A program made the position numbers and the translations under genes. A DNA stretch of 56,575 nt, from positions 1 through 56,575 of the forward strand of contig JAQYVP010000144.1 in assembly GCA_030145485.1 (NCBI GenBank), given 5' to 3'. This stretch comes from Chromatiales bacterium. Lineage in GTDB: Bacteria; Pseudomonadota; Gammaproteobacteria; Chromatiales; Chromatiaceae. The first letter of the stretch is position 1; each line of letters starts with the position of its first letter. This document shows, piece by piece, positions 34,661 through 44,322 of this stretch. The notes beneath the pieces are model-generated. The model worked only from the letters and a program-made list of their open reading frames with translations. It searched no databases and was not told the origin of the DNA.

Positions 34661-36060
34661 ACGTCATCAATTGGAAAAGCAAATTCAATCCCAGCCTCAA
34701 CGGGAAGCCACTAATATTGAACCAATATGAAGGATCCCGCAGCCTTGCCATTGCCCCCAATGGAGAGCATTTTCTACTGGGCGCTTGGGGGTCTTTACGC
34801 CTCATAGACGATCAGGGAGAGGAGTTGTGGCAACAATCAGTACCGGATGAAGCCTGGGGCGTCAACATCAGCGGCGATGGTCGTCTTGCGGTAGCCGCCT
34901 TCGGAGATGGCAGCATCCGCTGGTATCGCCTGAGCGATGGCGAGCCTCTGCTCTCGCTCTATATCACCAACGATGCGAAGGAGTGGGTGCTGTGGAGTCT
35001 CAGCAGCTATTATGACGCCAGCCCCGGTGATGACAGGCTGATCGGCTGGCACGTCAATAACGGCAAAGATAAAGTAGCAGATTTCTACACTGCCGCGCAG
35101 ATGCGCGAGCGTTTCTACCGCCCGCAGGTGATCTCCCATATTTTGAGCGAGCTGGATGAAGAGACGGCGCTGGCAAAGGCCGGAGAGCGTGCAGCCACAA
35201 GTATTGCCGAAGGATTGCCGCCGACAGTGGAACTGCTCAGTCCGGTAAATGGCAGCAGTGTTCCGGTCACAGCAAGGCTCACCTGGGAGGGGAGCAAAGC
35301 GGCCCTCGAGGCATTCGTCATCAAGCTGAGGCTCTATGTGCTGGCCATCGGGGTGAGCGACTACGAGGATGACGTCCTCGACCTGCAGTTTGCCGCCAAG
35401 GATGCAAGTGACTTCGCTGATGCTCTCAAAGGTCAGGGAGAGCTTCTTTACCGCGAGGTGCTGGTCAAACTCCTCACCGATGCAAGCAGCGATGACCTGC
35501 TCGATGGCCTCGACTGGCTGCGAAATGAGGTGACCAGCAAGGATGTGGCAATGCTGTTTCTTGCCGGGCACGGGGTCAACGATAGTGACGGGGACTACTA
35601 TTTTCTTCCTCGCAATGCCAACACGGGTCGGCTGCGCCGTACCGCCGTAGCCTACTTCGACATCAAAAAGATTCTCTCCAACCTTGCAGGCAAGACCATT
35701 GCTTTCATCGACACCTGCCACGCTGGCAACATCATGGGGAAAAGACGCGGGGTGGCAGACATCAATGCCGTGATCAATGACCTCAGCGCTGCGGAAAACG
35801 GTGTGGTGGTGTTCGCCAGCTCCAGCGGAAAACAGTACTCACTGGAGGACTCCAAATGGGGCAACGGTGCCTTTACCAAGGCGCTTGTGGAGGGAATTAA
35901 CGGCAAGGCTGACTACACCAAAGATGGCACAATAACAATCAACCAGCTCGATCTCTATCTGAGTGAGCGGGTGAAAAAACTCATCGGCAACCAGCAGATT
36001 CCCACCACCACCAAACCACAGACTATCTCCGACTTTCCGGTGGTGGTGGTTGAACCTTGA
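34641..36060 (+). pseudogene. WD40/caspase protein, 3' part carrying the caspase domain
   Basis: This is the continuation of the gene above in the next frame. As an independent gene the first start would be TTG at 34717, but meaningful coding (NVINWKSKFNPSLNGKPL) begins upstream of it. Remaining blades are followed by a caspase p20-like domain: LYVLAIGVSDY, His in FLAGHGVND (codon at 35569) and Cys in FIDTCHAGN (codon at 35716), so the dyad is intact. The linker before the caspase domain, LSPVNGSSVPVTARLTWEG, looks shorter than I remember in related proteins, suggesting an internal in-frame loss. CHAT gene two starts 27 bases downstream. Confidence 0.8.
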
Positions 36061-36087
36061 ATGAGTTGAAATGGAGAACATGAACTC

Positions 36088-39000
36088 ATGAGATGCAACA
36101 ATGAATTTCCCCTTGTTCCGGTAGTTTTACTTCTGGTTTTAGCCGGCTTGTGTATACCGTCCTTTTGCCAGGCCCAGAGCCATGAACTGGCAGATCAATA
36201 TTGGCAGGAGGCTCAAGTCCTGAGTAAACAGGGAGAATACCTTGAGGCTGCCCGGATGTATGAAAAATTTGCAGCGGTAGAGCAGGCAAGCCCTGAGCCA
36301 AGGCAGGAAAATCTGGCGAGCCGACTTAATGACACAGGATTACATTATTTTCATAGTGGTCAGTACGACCAAGCCATCACATTCTTCAACCAGGCATTAG
36401 ATATTTTCAGGAGACTTGGCAAGCAGACAGAGGTAGCGACTTTACTCAATAACATCGGTGTTGTGTATAGCTCCAAGTCTCAGTATGGCATGGCTGTTGA
36501 ACTCTACCAAGAGGCTTTAATGGTTTTCAGAATGATTGGCGAAGAGGCGTCGATCGGTAATTTGCTTAACAAACTCGGAGGGGCACATCAATACCTGAAT
36601 CAATTTGACAAAGCCATTGATTTTTACCAACAAGCATTGGAAATTGACAAGCGACTTGGTAATGAGGCAGATATTGTTGTTCGACTCAATGTCATTGCTA
36701 ATCTGTACAATTCCCGTGGTCAGTATGACGAGGCCATTGAACATTACCAACAGGCTCTGGATATTGACAAACGGTTAGGTAATGAGGGGGGAGTTGCTGT
36801 TCGACTCAACAACATCGGCTTGGTGTACAATTTTCGTGGTCAGTATGATAAAGCTCTTGAACTATACCAACAAGCACTGGAGATTGACAAGCGGCTTGGT
36901 AATGAGACGGAGGTTGCCATTCGACTTAACAATATTGGCGGAGTGTATGACTTTCAGGGTCAGTACGACAAGGCCATTGGTTACTACGAACAGGCGCTTG
37001 GGATTGACAAACGGCTTGGTAATGATGCGAATATTGTTATTAGACTCAACAACGTCGGTAATGTGCATAACTCCTTGAGCCAGTACGATAAGGCTATCGA
37101 TTACTACGAACAGGCACTTGAGATTGACAAACGACTGGGAAATGAGGCGAATGTTGTTGTCAGGCTCAACAACATCGGTAATGTGTATAGATCTCAGGGC
37201 CAGTTTGACAAGGCTATCAATTTTTATCAACAGGTACTGGAGATCAATAGGAGGCTAGGTAAGGAAGCATATGTTGCAACAGACATTAGCAACATTGGCG
37301 ACATGTACGACTTATGGGGGAGATTTGACGAGTCCGTCAATTACTATCAACAAGCATTGAAGATCAATAAACGTCTAAGAAATGAGGCGAGCATAGCAAG
37401 AAATCTCACTAGACTTGGTTGGGTGTATAGCGCCCGGGAAGAAGTTGAAAAGGCGATAGGCTATTTTCAACAGGCATTGAAAATCAATGAGCGTCTTGGT
37501 GATGATATAGAGATAGCAAGAAGTCACATCAATATTGGTATGACATATGGCTCTATGGGGCATTCTGACAAGGCTGTTAATTATTATCAACAGGCACTGG
37601 AGATTAACAAGCGGCTTGGGGATGAGGAGGAGATAGCTAGAGGTCTCACCAACATTGGCATGGCTCACAAGGATCAGGGGCACTCTGACAAGGCTATCAA
37701 TTTCTATCTGCAGGCATTGGAGATCAACAAGCGGCTTGGGGATGAGGTGAACATTGCAAGGGGACTCAGTGATATCGGCATGGTATACAAGGATCAAGGG
37801 CAGTATAACAAGTCTATCGAGTTTTATCAGCAGGCATTGGAGATTAACAAGCGGCTAGGGGATGAAATGGAGATCAACAAGCGGCAAGAAAATGAGGTGG
37901 GCATGGCAAGAAACCTTACTAGACTTGGTTGGATATATATCACCCGGGAAAAACATGAAGAGGCTATCGAATATTTTCATCAAGCATTGGAGATTTACAA
38001 GCAGCTTGGGGATGAGGTTGAGATAGCTAGAGGTCTCACCAATATTGGCATGGCGTACAACGCTCAGGAGAATTCTGACAAGGCTGTTAATTATTATCAA
38101 CAGGCATTGGAGATTAACAAGCGGCTTGGGGATGAGGAGGAGATAGCTAGAGGTCTCACCAACATTGGCATGGCTCACAAGAATCAGGGACACCCTGACA
38201 AGGCTATTAGTTTTTATAAACAGGCACTGGAGGTTAACAAGCGGCTTGGGAATGAGGCAAATATTGCAAGTACACTCAGCGATATTGGCATGGTGCACTT
38301 TGATCAGGGAAGGTATGATAAAGCTATCGATTTCTATCTGCAGGCTCTGGTGATTGATAAGCGGCTGGGTAAGGATGCGGGCATTGCAAATCAGCTCACC
38401 AGTATAGCCATGGTGCACTACACTTGGGGACAGTACGATAAGGCCATCAATTTTTATCAGCAGGCGTTGGAGATCAGCAAGCGGCTTGGTGATGAGGTTG
38501 ATATTGCATTAAACCTCACTGCAACTGGAACAGTGTACGATTCCTGGGGACAGTATGACAAGGCCATCGAAGTCTATCAACAGGCGCTGGAAATCAACAA
38601 GCGGTCCGGAGAGGAGTTAGGCATAGCGCTGGGATTCAGCGCTATTGGAAAGGTGTATTATTCATGGGGCCAGTACGACAAGGCGATTGAATACTTTCGG
38701 CAAGCTCTCGATCTTTCCAGGAAAATCGGGAAGGAGGAGGCGATTGCAGTTCCGCTCAACAATATCGGATTGGTGTACAACTCTCTGGGGCAGTATGACG
38801 AGGCGATCGATTTCTTTCAACAGGCATTGGATATCAACAAGCGGCTAGGTAAAGAGGCGTTTATTGCGACTGGACTCAGTAACATCGGCGGTGTTTACTA
38901 CTCCTGGATGCAGTACGATAAGGCGATCGATCTCTATCAGCAGGCCCTGGACATCAACAAGAGGCTTGGTAGAAAGGCAGAGGTTGGAGTGGGGCTCAAC

Positions 39001-40707
39001 AATATCGGCTTGGTGTACGATGCACTGCACCAGCCTGAGAATGCAATCAACATTCTTAAAGAGTCGCTTGAGATCAGTAAACTGCTTGGGAGGGAGATGG
39101 AGATTGGAAATGCTCTCAGCAATATTGGTTTTGTGTATGATTCCCTGGGCCAATATGAAAAAGCCATTCAATACTTTCGGCAATCCATTCAACTCAAGGA
39201 GAAAATCCGCAAAACCGCCACTGGAGACATCCGCCGTGACTACCTCGCCAGCCAGATTGGCACCTACCAGTCTCTGGCCTCTGCCTATCTGAAAAAAGGT
39301 GATCCCCAGGGAGTGCTGGATGCCGTCGAACAGAGTCGCGCCCGGTTGCTGGCCGAGCGCATTGCCGGCATCGATTCAACAATGGAGATCCCTAAGCTTA
39401 CAGAGGTGCAAAAGGGCCTGACCGTAGATGAGGCAGTGCTGCTCTTCAGCAACATCGATCATGACAACTTTATCCTCATGGTGATCACCGCTAAGGAGAT
39501 CGCCATGAGAGAAATCTCTAAAGAGAGCTTTCTGGCTAAAAGCCAAATGGAGTATAAAAAACCCATCCTCATGTTGCTGGAGAAACAGCGGGGACTCATT
39601 CCAGTAGAGAGCAAAGAGGGTGAGCCGGCCTTTGAGGAGAAAAAACAGCAGGCCGACTTTGAGACTGCCATCCACTACTACCGCACCCTGCTCACCAATC
39701 CGTTAAAACAGCAGGAGGCCAGAAACTTTGGCCGTCTGCTGCATGCACTGCTCATCGAGCCTGCCGTGGAGAAACTGGCGGGGAAAACAAAAATCACCAT
39801 CATGCCGGATGGCATCCTCGGTTTTCTTCCCTTTGAGACACTGATGGATGAGAACAACAACTATCTCGTTCAGAAGTACGACCTTCGCTATACCCAGAGT
39901 CTGATCATCGACAAGCTGCTGCAGGGCAGGGACTATACAAACAAAAACAAGAGAAAACCGCTGCTGGCTATGGGTGGGGCTGTCTACGAGCCAATCAAGG
40001 TTGCAGGTGCGCCTATCGAAAATACTCGGCAGCTTGCCCTACTGCAGCAGGAAGCCGATAAAATCACCGAGGAAAAACGCTCGGCTCGCAACGCCTACGG
40101 CCAACTTGGTTTTGGAAACTGGTCCAACCTGCCTGGCACCCTGGAGGAGGTGAACGCACTTTCATCCATCATCAATGATGGCGACACGCTCATCGGCGAC
40201 AAGGTCACCGAAAACAGGATCAAAGAGTATTCAGACAGCGGTAGACTGGCACAATACAAAGTACTTCACTTTGCCACCCACGGCCTGGTAGTGCCGGAAC
40301 TCCCGGAACTCTCGGCCATCGTCCTTTCGCAGTTCAAAAACGAAAAAGAGGGCGAAGATGGTTACCTGCGCATGGGTGAGATCGCCAAACTCGAACTGGC
40401 TGCCGACTTCGTCAACCTCTCGGCCTGCGAGACCGGCCTTGGGAAAATTGTCGGCGGCGAGGGCATCGTTGGTCTTACCCAATCGTTCCTCATTGCCGGC
40501 GCCAACGGCCTCTCCGTCTCCCTGTGGCAGGTTGCCGATGCGTCCACCGCCAAGTTCATGACCGAACTCTTCAAAAAAGTGCAAAGCACCGGTATTGGAT
40601 ACAGAGACGCGCTAACCGAAGTGAAGCGGCAATTCATCAACGGCGACTACGGCGAACAGTGGCGCAGCCCCTACTACTGGTCGCCTTTTGTCTATTATGG
40701 CAACTAA
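36088..40707 (+). CDS. Exported TPR-CHAT cysteine protease, 24 TPRs
   Basis: A 1539-residue paralogue of the protein at 28609-31635. A signal peptide ends near FCQAQ. Twenty-four 40-residue TPRs span residues 77-1046, with one 10-residue insertion in unit 13. A linker and C-terminal CHAT domain follow, with His1398 in HFATHG and Cys1447 in NLSACETGLG. From the last TPR to the C-terminus the two paralogues are nearly identical, while the arrays differ greatly in length. Units 10-13 and 14-17 are a duplicated block. It sits 27 bases behind the WD40-caspase gene and probably shares its transcript. The substrate is unknown; a likely partner is one of the neighbouring exported hydrolases. Confidence 0.9.
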   Translation: MRCNNEFPLVPVVLLLVLAGLCIPSFCQAQSHELADQYWQEAQVLSKQGEYLEAARMYEKFAAVEQASPEPRQENLASRLNDTGLHYFHSGQYDQAITFFNQALDIFRRLGKQTEVATLLNNIGVVYSSKSQYGMAVELYQEALMVFRMIGEEASIGNLLNKLGGAHQYLNQFDKAIDFYQQALEIDKRLGNEADIVVRLNVIANLYNSRGQYDEAIEHYQQALDIDKRLGNEGGVAVRLNNIGLVYNFRGQYDKALELYQQALEIDKRLGNETEVAIRLNNIGGVYDFQGQYDKAIGYYEQALGIDKRLGNDANIVIRLNNVGNVHNSLSQYDKAIDYYEQALEIDKRLGNEANVVVRLNNIGNVYRSQGQFDKAINFYQQVLEINRRLGKEAYVATDISNIGDMYDLWGRFDESVNYYQQALKINKRLRNEASIARNLTRLGWVYSAREEVEKAIGYFQQALKINERLGDDIEIARSHINIGMTYGSMGHSDKAVNYYQQALEINKRLGDEEEIARGLTNIGMAHKDQGHSDKAINFYLQALEINKRLGDEVNIARGLSDIGMVYKDQGQYNKSIEFYQQALEINKRLGDEMEINKRQENEVGMARNLTRLGWIYITREKHEEAIEYFHQALEIYKQLGDEVEIARGLTNIGMAYNAQENSDKAVNYYQQALEINKRLGDEEEIARGLTNIGMAHKNQGHPDKAISFYKQALEVNKRLGNEANIASTLSDIGMVHFDQGRYDKAIDFYLQALVIDKRLGKDAGIANQLTSIAMVHYTWGQYDKAINFYQQALEISKRLGDEVDIALNLTATGTVYDSWGQYDKAIEVYQQALEINKRSGEELGIALGFSAIGKVYYSWGQYDKAIEYFRQALDLSRKIGKEEAIAVPLNNIGLVYNSLGQYDEAIDFFQQALDINKRLGKEAFIATGLSNIGGVYYSWMQYDKAIDLYQQALDINKRLGRKAEVGVGLNNIGLVYDALHQPENAINILKESLEISKLLGREMEIGNALSNIGFVYDSLGQYEKAIQYFRQSIQLKEKIRKTATGDIRRDYLASQIGTYQSLASAYLKKGDPQGVLDAVEQSRARLLAERIAGIDSTMEIPKLTEVQKGLTVDEAVLLFSNIDHDNFILMVITAKEIAMREISKESFLAKSQMEYKKPILMLLEKQRGLIPVESKEGEPAFEEKKQQADFETAIHYYRTLLTNPLKQQEARNFGRLLHALLIEPAVEKLAGKTKITIMPDGILGFLPFETLMDENNNYLVQKYDLRYTQSLIIDKLLQGRDYTNKNKRKPLLAMGGAVYEPIKVAGAPIENTRQLALLQQEADKITEEKRSARNAYGQLGFGNWSNLPGTLEEVNALSSIINDGDTLIGDKVTENRIKEYSDSGRLAQYKVLHFATHGLVVPELPELSAIVLSQFKNEKEGEDGYLRMGEIAKLELAADFVNLSACETGLGKIVGGEGIVGLTQSFLIAGANGLSVSLWQVADASTAKFMTELFKKVQSTGIGYRDALTEVKRQFINGDYGEQWRSPYYWSPFVYYGN
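36316..39225 (+). repeat. Tandem 120-bp coding repeats (24 TPR units), with segmental duplication
   Basis: Twenty-four 120-base units plus 30 extra bases. Units 10-13 (37396-37905, including the extra 30) and 14-17 (37906-38385) correspond at an offset of 510 bases. Within them 37562-37671 and 38072-38181 differ at one of 110 positions, showing a recent duplication or conversion. Confidence 0.85.
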
Positions 40708-40726
40708 TGTAAAAAAATCCCCTGCT

Positions 40727-41029
40727 CTATCTGGATGGACAGATGATGTGCCATCTGTCATTGGCATACATCGGAACCCACTGGGCGGGGGATGACTGCG
40801 GGCACCGTTTTTTTAACAGGGAGTACCCTTGATCTGCTGAATTGAGGAAAAGTGTGCATGTTCCGGATTTGTCATTATAGTCCGCCTCTTTGCAGAAGCT
40901 CACATCTTCACAAATGATCATGCATGCGCCCCAGCTGTAGTCGTTGGTGCGTATGCTCTCGGCATGTACGGGGGATAAGGTGATAGCCGTGAGCCAAATC
41001 AGCAATGAGAAAATCCTTGTGTGAATCAT
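40727..41029 (-). CDS. Small secreted cysteine-rich protein
   Basis: A 100-residue protein. The signal peptide ends at SPVHA (about residue 23). The mature part holds seven cysteines, including CMIICEDVSFC and GTCTLFL, a spacing that recalls PAN/apple-type domains. No catalytic motif is seen. It is convergent with the TPR-CHAT gene, their stops 19 bases apart. It may be a secreted binding module stabilised by disulfides; this is inferred from composition only. Confidence 0.65.
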   Translation of the reverse strand: MIHTRIFSLLIWLTAITLSPVHAESIRTNDYSWGACMIICEDVSFCKEADYNDKSGTCTLFLNSADQGYSLLKKRCPQSSPAQWVPMYANDRWHIICPSR

Positions 41030-41209
41030 ATCTATTCTCTGTGGTTGCCAGTTAATCTCTGTTCAAGCCTAAGCTTGTGTTTTAGTATATCAGGGATTAT
41101 GGTTATTCTTGATCCTGCCATCAAAATTTGACCTCGAATAGCCAACAACTTCGCTGTTATTGAAAATTTGTAAGAGTCCCTTGCATAACAAATTGAATGA
41201 GACAAAGTC

Positions 41210-41569
41210 ATGAAAATGCTATTAAACCTGATTATGCCACTAATGTTTACTGTATCAGGAGTTGTCCTGGCGGAGGCAGACGGTCCCGATTACTACCGTG
41301 TCCATGGTGTTGCCGGAAATGACGTATTGAATATGCGCAGCGACGGGCATTGGCGTGCAACAAAAGTGGGGGAGATTCCGCCAGGCGCCGGCTGTGTCAG
41401 AAATCTTGGTTGCGAGGGTGGGCTGACCATGGATGAATACATGAATCTCTCCAAGAGGGAGCAGGCTGCAATACTGAAAAAACGTCCCAGATGGTGTCTT
41501 GTCGAATACCTGGGAACCAGAGGCTGGGTTTCCGGTCGTTACCTTGCCGAAGGGAGTTGCAACAGATAA
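41210..41569 (+). CDS. Exported SH3-like domain protein
   Basis: A 119-residue protein with a signal peptide ending in VVLA. An SH3b-type domain follows, with VLNMRSDGHWRATKVGEIP and the closing WCLVEYLGTRGWVSGRYL. Two inserted cysteines (GCVRNLGC) lie between the halves. Bacterial SH3 domains commonly bind the cell wall or act as modules of secreted enzymes. It belongs to a row of small exported proteins in the centre of the accessory region. Confidence 0.75.
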   Translation: MKMLLNLIMPLMFTVSGVVLAEADGPDYYRVHGVAGNDVLNMRSDGHWRATKVGEIPPGAGCVRNLGCEGGLTMDEYMNLSKREQAAILKKRPRWCLVEYLGTRGWVSGRYLAEGSCNR

Positions 41570-41637
41570 CAAGCCACAGTTGTTGCGACGGCATCATTGA
41601 TGCCATCAGGTTGTGAGGATCGAGTTTAGTCATCGTG

Positions 41638-42354
41638 ATGAAGAGAGAAAATAGCACCAATGTACTTCCTGATACGCTTGGAAAGATGTTTCGCATCAGA
41701 AATATTATCAGCCTGATTATTTTTGTAGGGGCTTTATGGGCCTCGGTAACGGAGATAAAATACCTGCTTGATCATCCCATGGTCTCCGGGCGTATCGCTG
41801 GCTATATGTTGCTTTTTGCAGCCTTGCCAGTGACTATTTTCTTTGGCCTGGGTTTATTGAGACACTGGACAAATTTTGTCAAAAGATCATGGAAATTTTA
41901 TCTTTTTCAGGTGATTGCAACCCTTGTACTTCCTATGGTCATACTGGGTAATGTAGAGGATCAATTTAATGAATCAAGGTTTGCTCTTGTTCAAAAGGAG
42001 ATAGCGCCGCTCATCATTTTTATAGATAGTTATAAAGAAAAAAATGGCAAGCTACCTGAAACTTTGGATAATGCGCCTGTTTGGCCGGAGACTCTGAGCA
42101 ACATCACTTACCATAGCGGCACTGATGTCTATTTGCTGGAAATTGAAGTCTCATCCGTCGACATAGATGGATCGAAAATTTTTTATGACTCTACGGACAA
42201 ACACTGGTATCAGTTTCATAATGATGGATATCAGCACTATTTTGATAAAGAAGAAAAGCCGGAAAGTATCAAGCGTTATGTATTGCTCAATGAGCAGATG
42301 AAACATGAGAAATCATACCTGAGAAAAGCTAATGGGAAATGGGCAAGTCGTTGA
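41638..42354 (+). CDS. Membrane protein of unknown function with pilin-like soluble domain
   Basis: A 238-residue protein with three hydrophobic segments (residues ~20-40, 52-75 and 90-108), then a soluble C-terminal half. The segment FIDSYKEKNGKLPETLDN resembles the start of the soluble domain in type II secretion pseudopilins, followed by a strand-rich region. I do not recognise a family. ATG at 41638 is preferred over GTG at 41635. Confidence 0.6.
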   Translation: MKRENSTNVLPDTLGKMFRIRNIISLIIFVGALWASVTEIKYLLDHPMVSGRIAGYMLLFAALPVTIFFGLGLLRHWTNFVKRSWKFYLFQVIATLVLPMVILGNVEDQFNESRFALVQKEIAPLIIFIDSYKEKNGKLPETLDNAPVWPETLSNITYHSGTDVYLLEIEVSSVDIDGSKIFYDSTDKHWYQFHNDGYQHYFDKEEKPESIKRYVLLNEQMKHEKSYLRKANGKWASR

Positions 42355-42566
42355 TCCAAGAAAAACAAAACAATATAACTCTATCGGATCTTTTTACACA
42401 ATTCGAAACAGTGAGTTTTGTCATCTCGAACAAATGTGAGAGATCTTGTTTGTAGATACGTTAAGATTTCTACTTTTAGTCGAAATGATAGCTTTTGAGA
42501 AATTAACAAAGACTCTGTCGTATAAATAATTACACACGAAAAAAACATCTAATGAGGTAAGTCAAA

Positions 42567-43067
42567 ATGATCTTGAAAAAAATTATATTTGTAATCATGG
42601 TATTGGCGTGCTCTATCCAGGTAAATAGTTATGCGAAGCAGCAGGGTTCCTATGAGCGGATAACGAAACAGATGCTTGCCGGTAGGACTCTTTACAACAA
42701 GGAGGAGTATGGATATGTGGAGATTAAATTTCTCAAACCAACGTTCAAATCATTTGATGGTGATATTGTTTTCACTATTCTGGGAAGTCAGAATAGTGGT
42801 AGGGGAGATATGGAGCAATTAAGCTACCGTCTCGATCATGGAAAAATCATCTACTACTCCAATGATGGAGCGAAATACCGTATGACGCTGCACTCATCGA
42901 CTTCAAGATCATGGATTTTTCTGGAAGAGGAGGATGTGGATGGTGACGGCAAGCGCACGGGTTATTCGCGGCTTGTGAAAAAGATCTATTATCTCCACAG
43001 GCCAAATGGATACCCGCGCTTCCAGGATTGCAAGCCGGATAACGATGGAGGTTGTTCACGTTTTTGA
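42567..43067 (+). CDS. Exported protein of unknown function
   Basis: A 166-residue protein. The signal peptide ends near NSYA. The body is strand-rich, with EEDVDGDGKRTGY, a possible calcium-binding loop of DxDGDG type, and two cysteines at the C-terminus (QDCKPDNDGGC). No family is recognised. AGGTAAG lies just before the ATG. The preceding 212 bases are A/T-rich with no gene visible. Confidence 0.6.
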   Translation: MILKKIIFVIMVLACSIQVNSYAKQQGSYERITKQMLAGRTLYNKEEYGYVEIKFLKPTFKSFDGDIVFTILGSQNSGRGDMEQLSYRLDHGKIIYYSNDGAKYRMTLHSSTSRSWIFLEEEDVDGDGKRTGYSRLVKKIYYLHRPNGYPRFQDCKPDNDGGCSRF

Positions 43068-43070
43068 AAA

Positions 43071-43103
43071 TGGATTCCGGCTTAAAACATGCCGGAATGA
43101 CGG
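43071..43103. repeat. Short palindrome GATTCCGGCTTAAAACATGCCGGAATGACG
   Basis: ATTCCGGC and GCCGGAAT arms flank TTAAAACAT. Gap-filling repeats of this kind are widespread in bacterial chromosomes. It follows the exported protein gene by three bases and could act as a weak hairpin. Confidence 0.45.
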
Positions 43104-43200
43104 GGTTTTGCAAGTACCTCGTCGGCAGTTACATCACTACAGCCTGTCTGCTAGAGCGGAAGAACCAATTGCCATGCCTGTATTCACCCGACATCCACCA

Positions 43201-44205
43201 TTAATCTGACAGTGGAGCCATGAGCAAATTCTGTGTGCTTCCCTGTTGCAACTCCCTGAGGTATTTTCCTTGCTTGTCATAGAGTCTGATGCGGTTATTG
43301 CTCCCGCCGACAGCCATACGATTGTTCCGGGTTCCGAGGGCAAACGCGGTAGGAGGAAAATATTCCAGATCGATGCTGCCAAGCAGTTCACTATTGTTGA
43401 CCCCCCATGCGCTCAATGTCGATGAATTCACAGCAAGAACGTTTGTCCCGGTCGCATTCAGATCCACCAGGTTGGTATCTTTGGGAGCATCGGTGAAGGT
43501 GAGTGTCATCAGCATCTCCATGTTGATGCGCTCATACACGGACAACACTTGTCCATCTTGCTTACTTTCGAGGGTGACTATGCGTTCACTATCACTGCTG
43601 AATCCAGCCACATCGATGAAGAAGTCTTCACTCCCAGGAAGTCCGCCAAGGCGTTTCTGATGTTGGTAGTCCCAGACACTGACAGTAAAGTCATGGGTCA
43701 GGCTATAGAGATCGAAGCTATTGGGGTCGAAACACATTGCCATGACGTGCTCCGAACCGGTAGGCATACTGGCTATGATTCGAAGTCCTGGGATCTGGTA
43801 GAAGTTGATCTTCTTGTCGCTGGCTACCGCCACAAGCGTCCCGTCCTGCGACCACGCGACTGCGTTTACCCCGATAAACCCCGATTTCACCCTGGCTACT
43901 GTTTTTCCCGTTGCTATATCCCAAATTTGAAGGGCGCCGTCTGAGCTAGCAGAGAGCAACTGTTTCTCGTCCGGTGACCAGGCCAATGCTTTCACAATAT
44001 CTTGTGATGCCTTTTCGGTCAGAGAGATCGCAGCAGCCCAAACAGGCATCATAAAAGCTGCAATAAGCAGGGTCATGGCGATCCAGTAAGCCCGGTGTTT
44101 GCGTGTTATGTGGCTAACCGGGTAATCTGTTGGCACCTGCAGTGGTGACTGGGAATGTGGAAAAGATTGGCGAAGAACGACCTTGAAAACTGAACATGTA
44201 AACAT
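43201..44205 (-). CDS. Exported WD40 beta-propeller protein
   Basis: A 334-residue protein with several WD40 blades: LAWSPDEKQLLSASSDG, LQIWDIATG, VAWSQDGTLVAVASD, VSVWDYQHQ. The hydrophobic segment at residues ~42-60 (AMTLLIAAFMMPVWAAA) looks like a signal peptide, with the basic RKHR just before it. The true start may therefore be downstream of the ATG at 44203-44205, for example ATG at 44074-44076. It has no protease domain, unlike the two WD40-caspase proteins of this region, and may be a scaffold or a remnant of such a protein. Confidence 0.75.
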   Translation of the reverse strand: MFTCSVFKVVLRQSFPHSQSPLQVPTDYPVSHITRKHRAYWIAMTLLIAAFMMPVWAAAISLTEKASQDIVKALAWSPDEKQLLSASSDGALQIWDIATGKTVARVKSGFIGVNAVAWSQDGTLVAVASDKKINFYQIPGLRIIASMPTGSEHVMAMCFDPNSFDLYSLTHDFTVSVWDYQHQKRLGGLPGSEDFFIDVAGFSSDSERIVTLESKQDGQVLSVYERINMEMLMTLTFTDAPKDTNLVDLNATGTNVLAVNSSTLSAWGVNNSELLGSIDLEYFPPTAFALGTRNNRMAVGGSNNRIRLYDKQGKYLRELQQGSTQNLLMAPLSD

Positions 44206-44322
44206 TTTGAATGCCCGCCGTATAAATGTTGAGAATCTATTTTACATCGTTCCCGAGTGTCGTTAGCTGTAATGGCAATAAATTGTCTCCAATGATGAAG
44301 AGATCGCTATGAGTTTACAATG

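Noticed and set aside
34837-35721. Minus-strand 294-codon frame
   Set aside because: Antisense to the caspase half of the split WD40-caspase gene.
36316-39225. Regular 120-bp periodicity considered as a CRISPR or satellite array
   Set aside because: The frame is open throughout, units encode TPRs, and both repeat and spacer parts are diverged as coding sequence.
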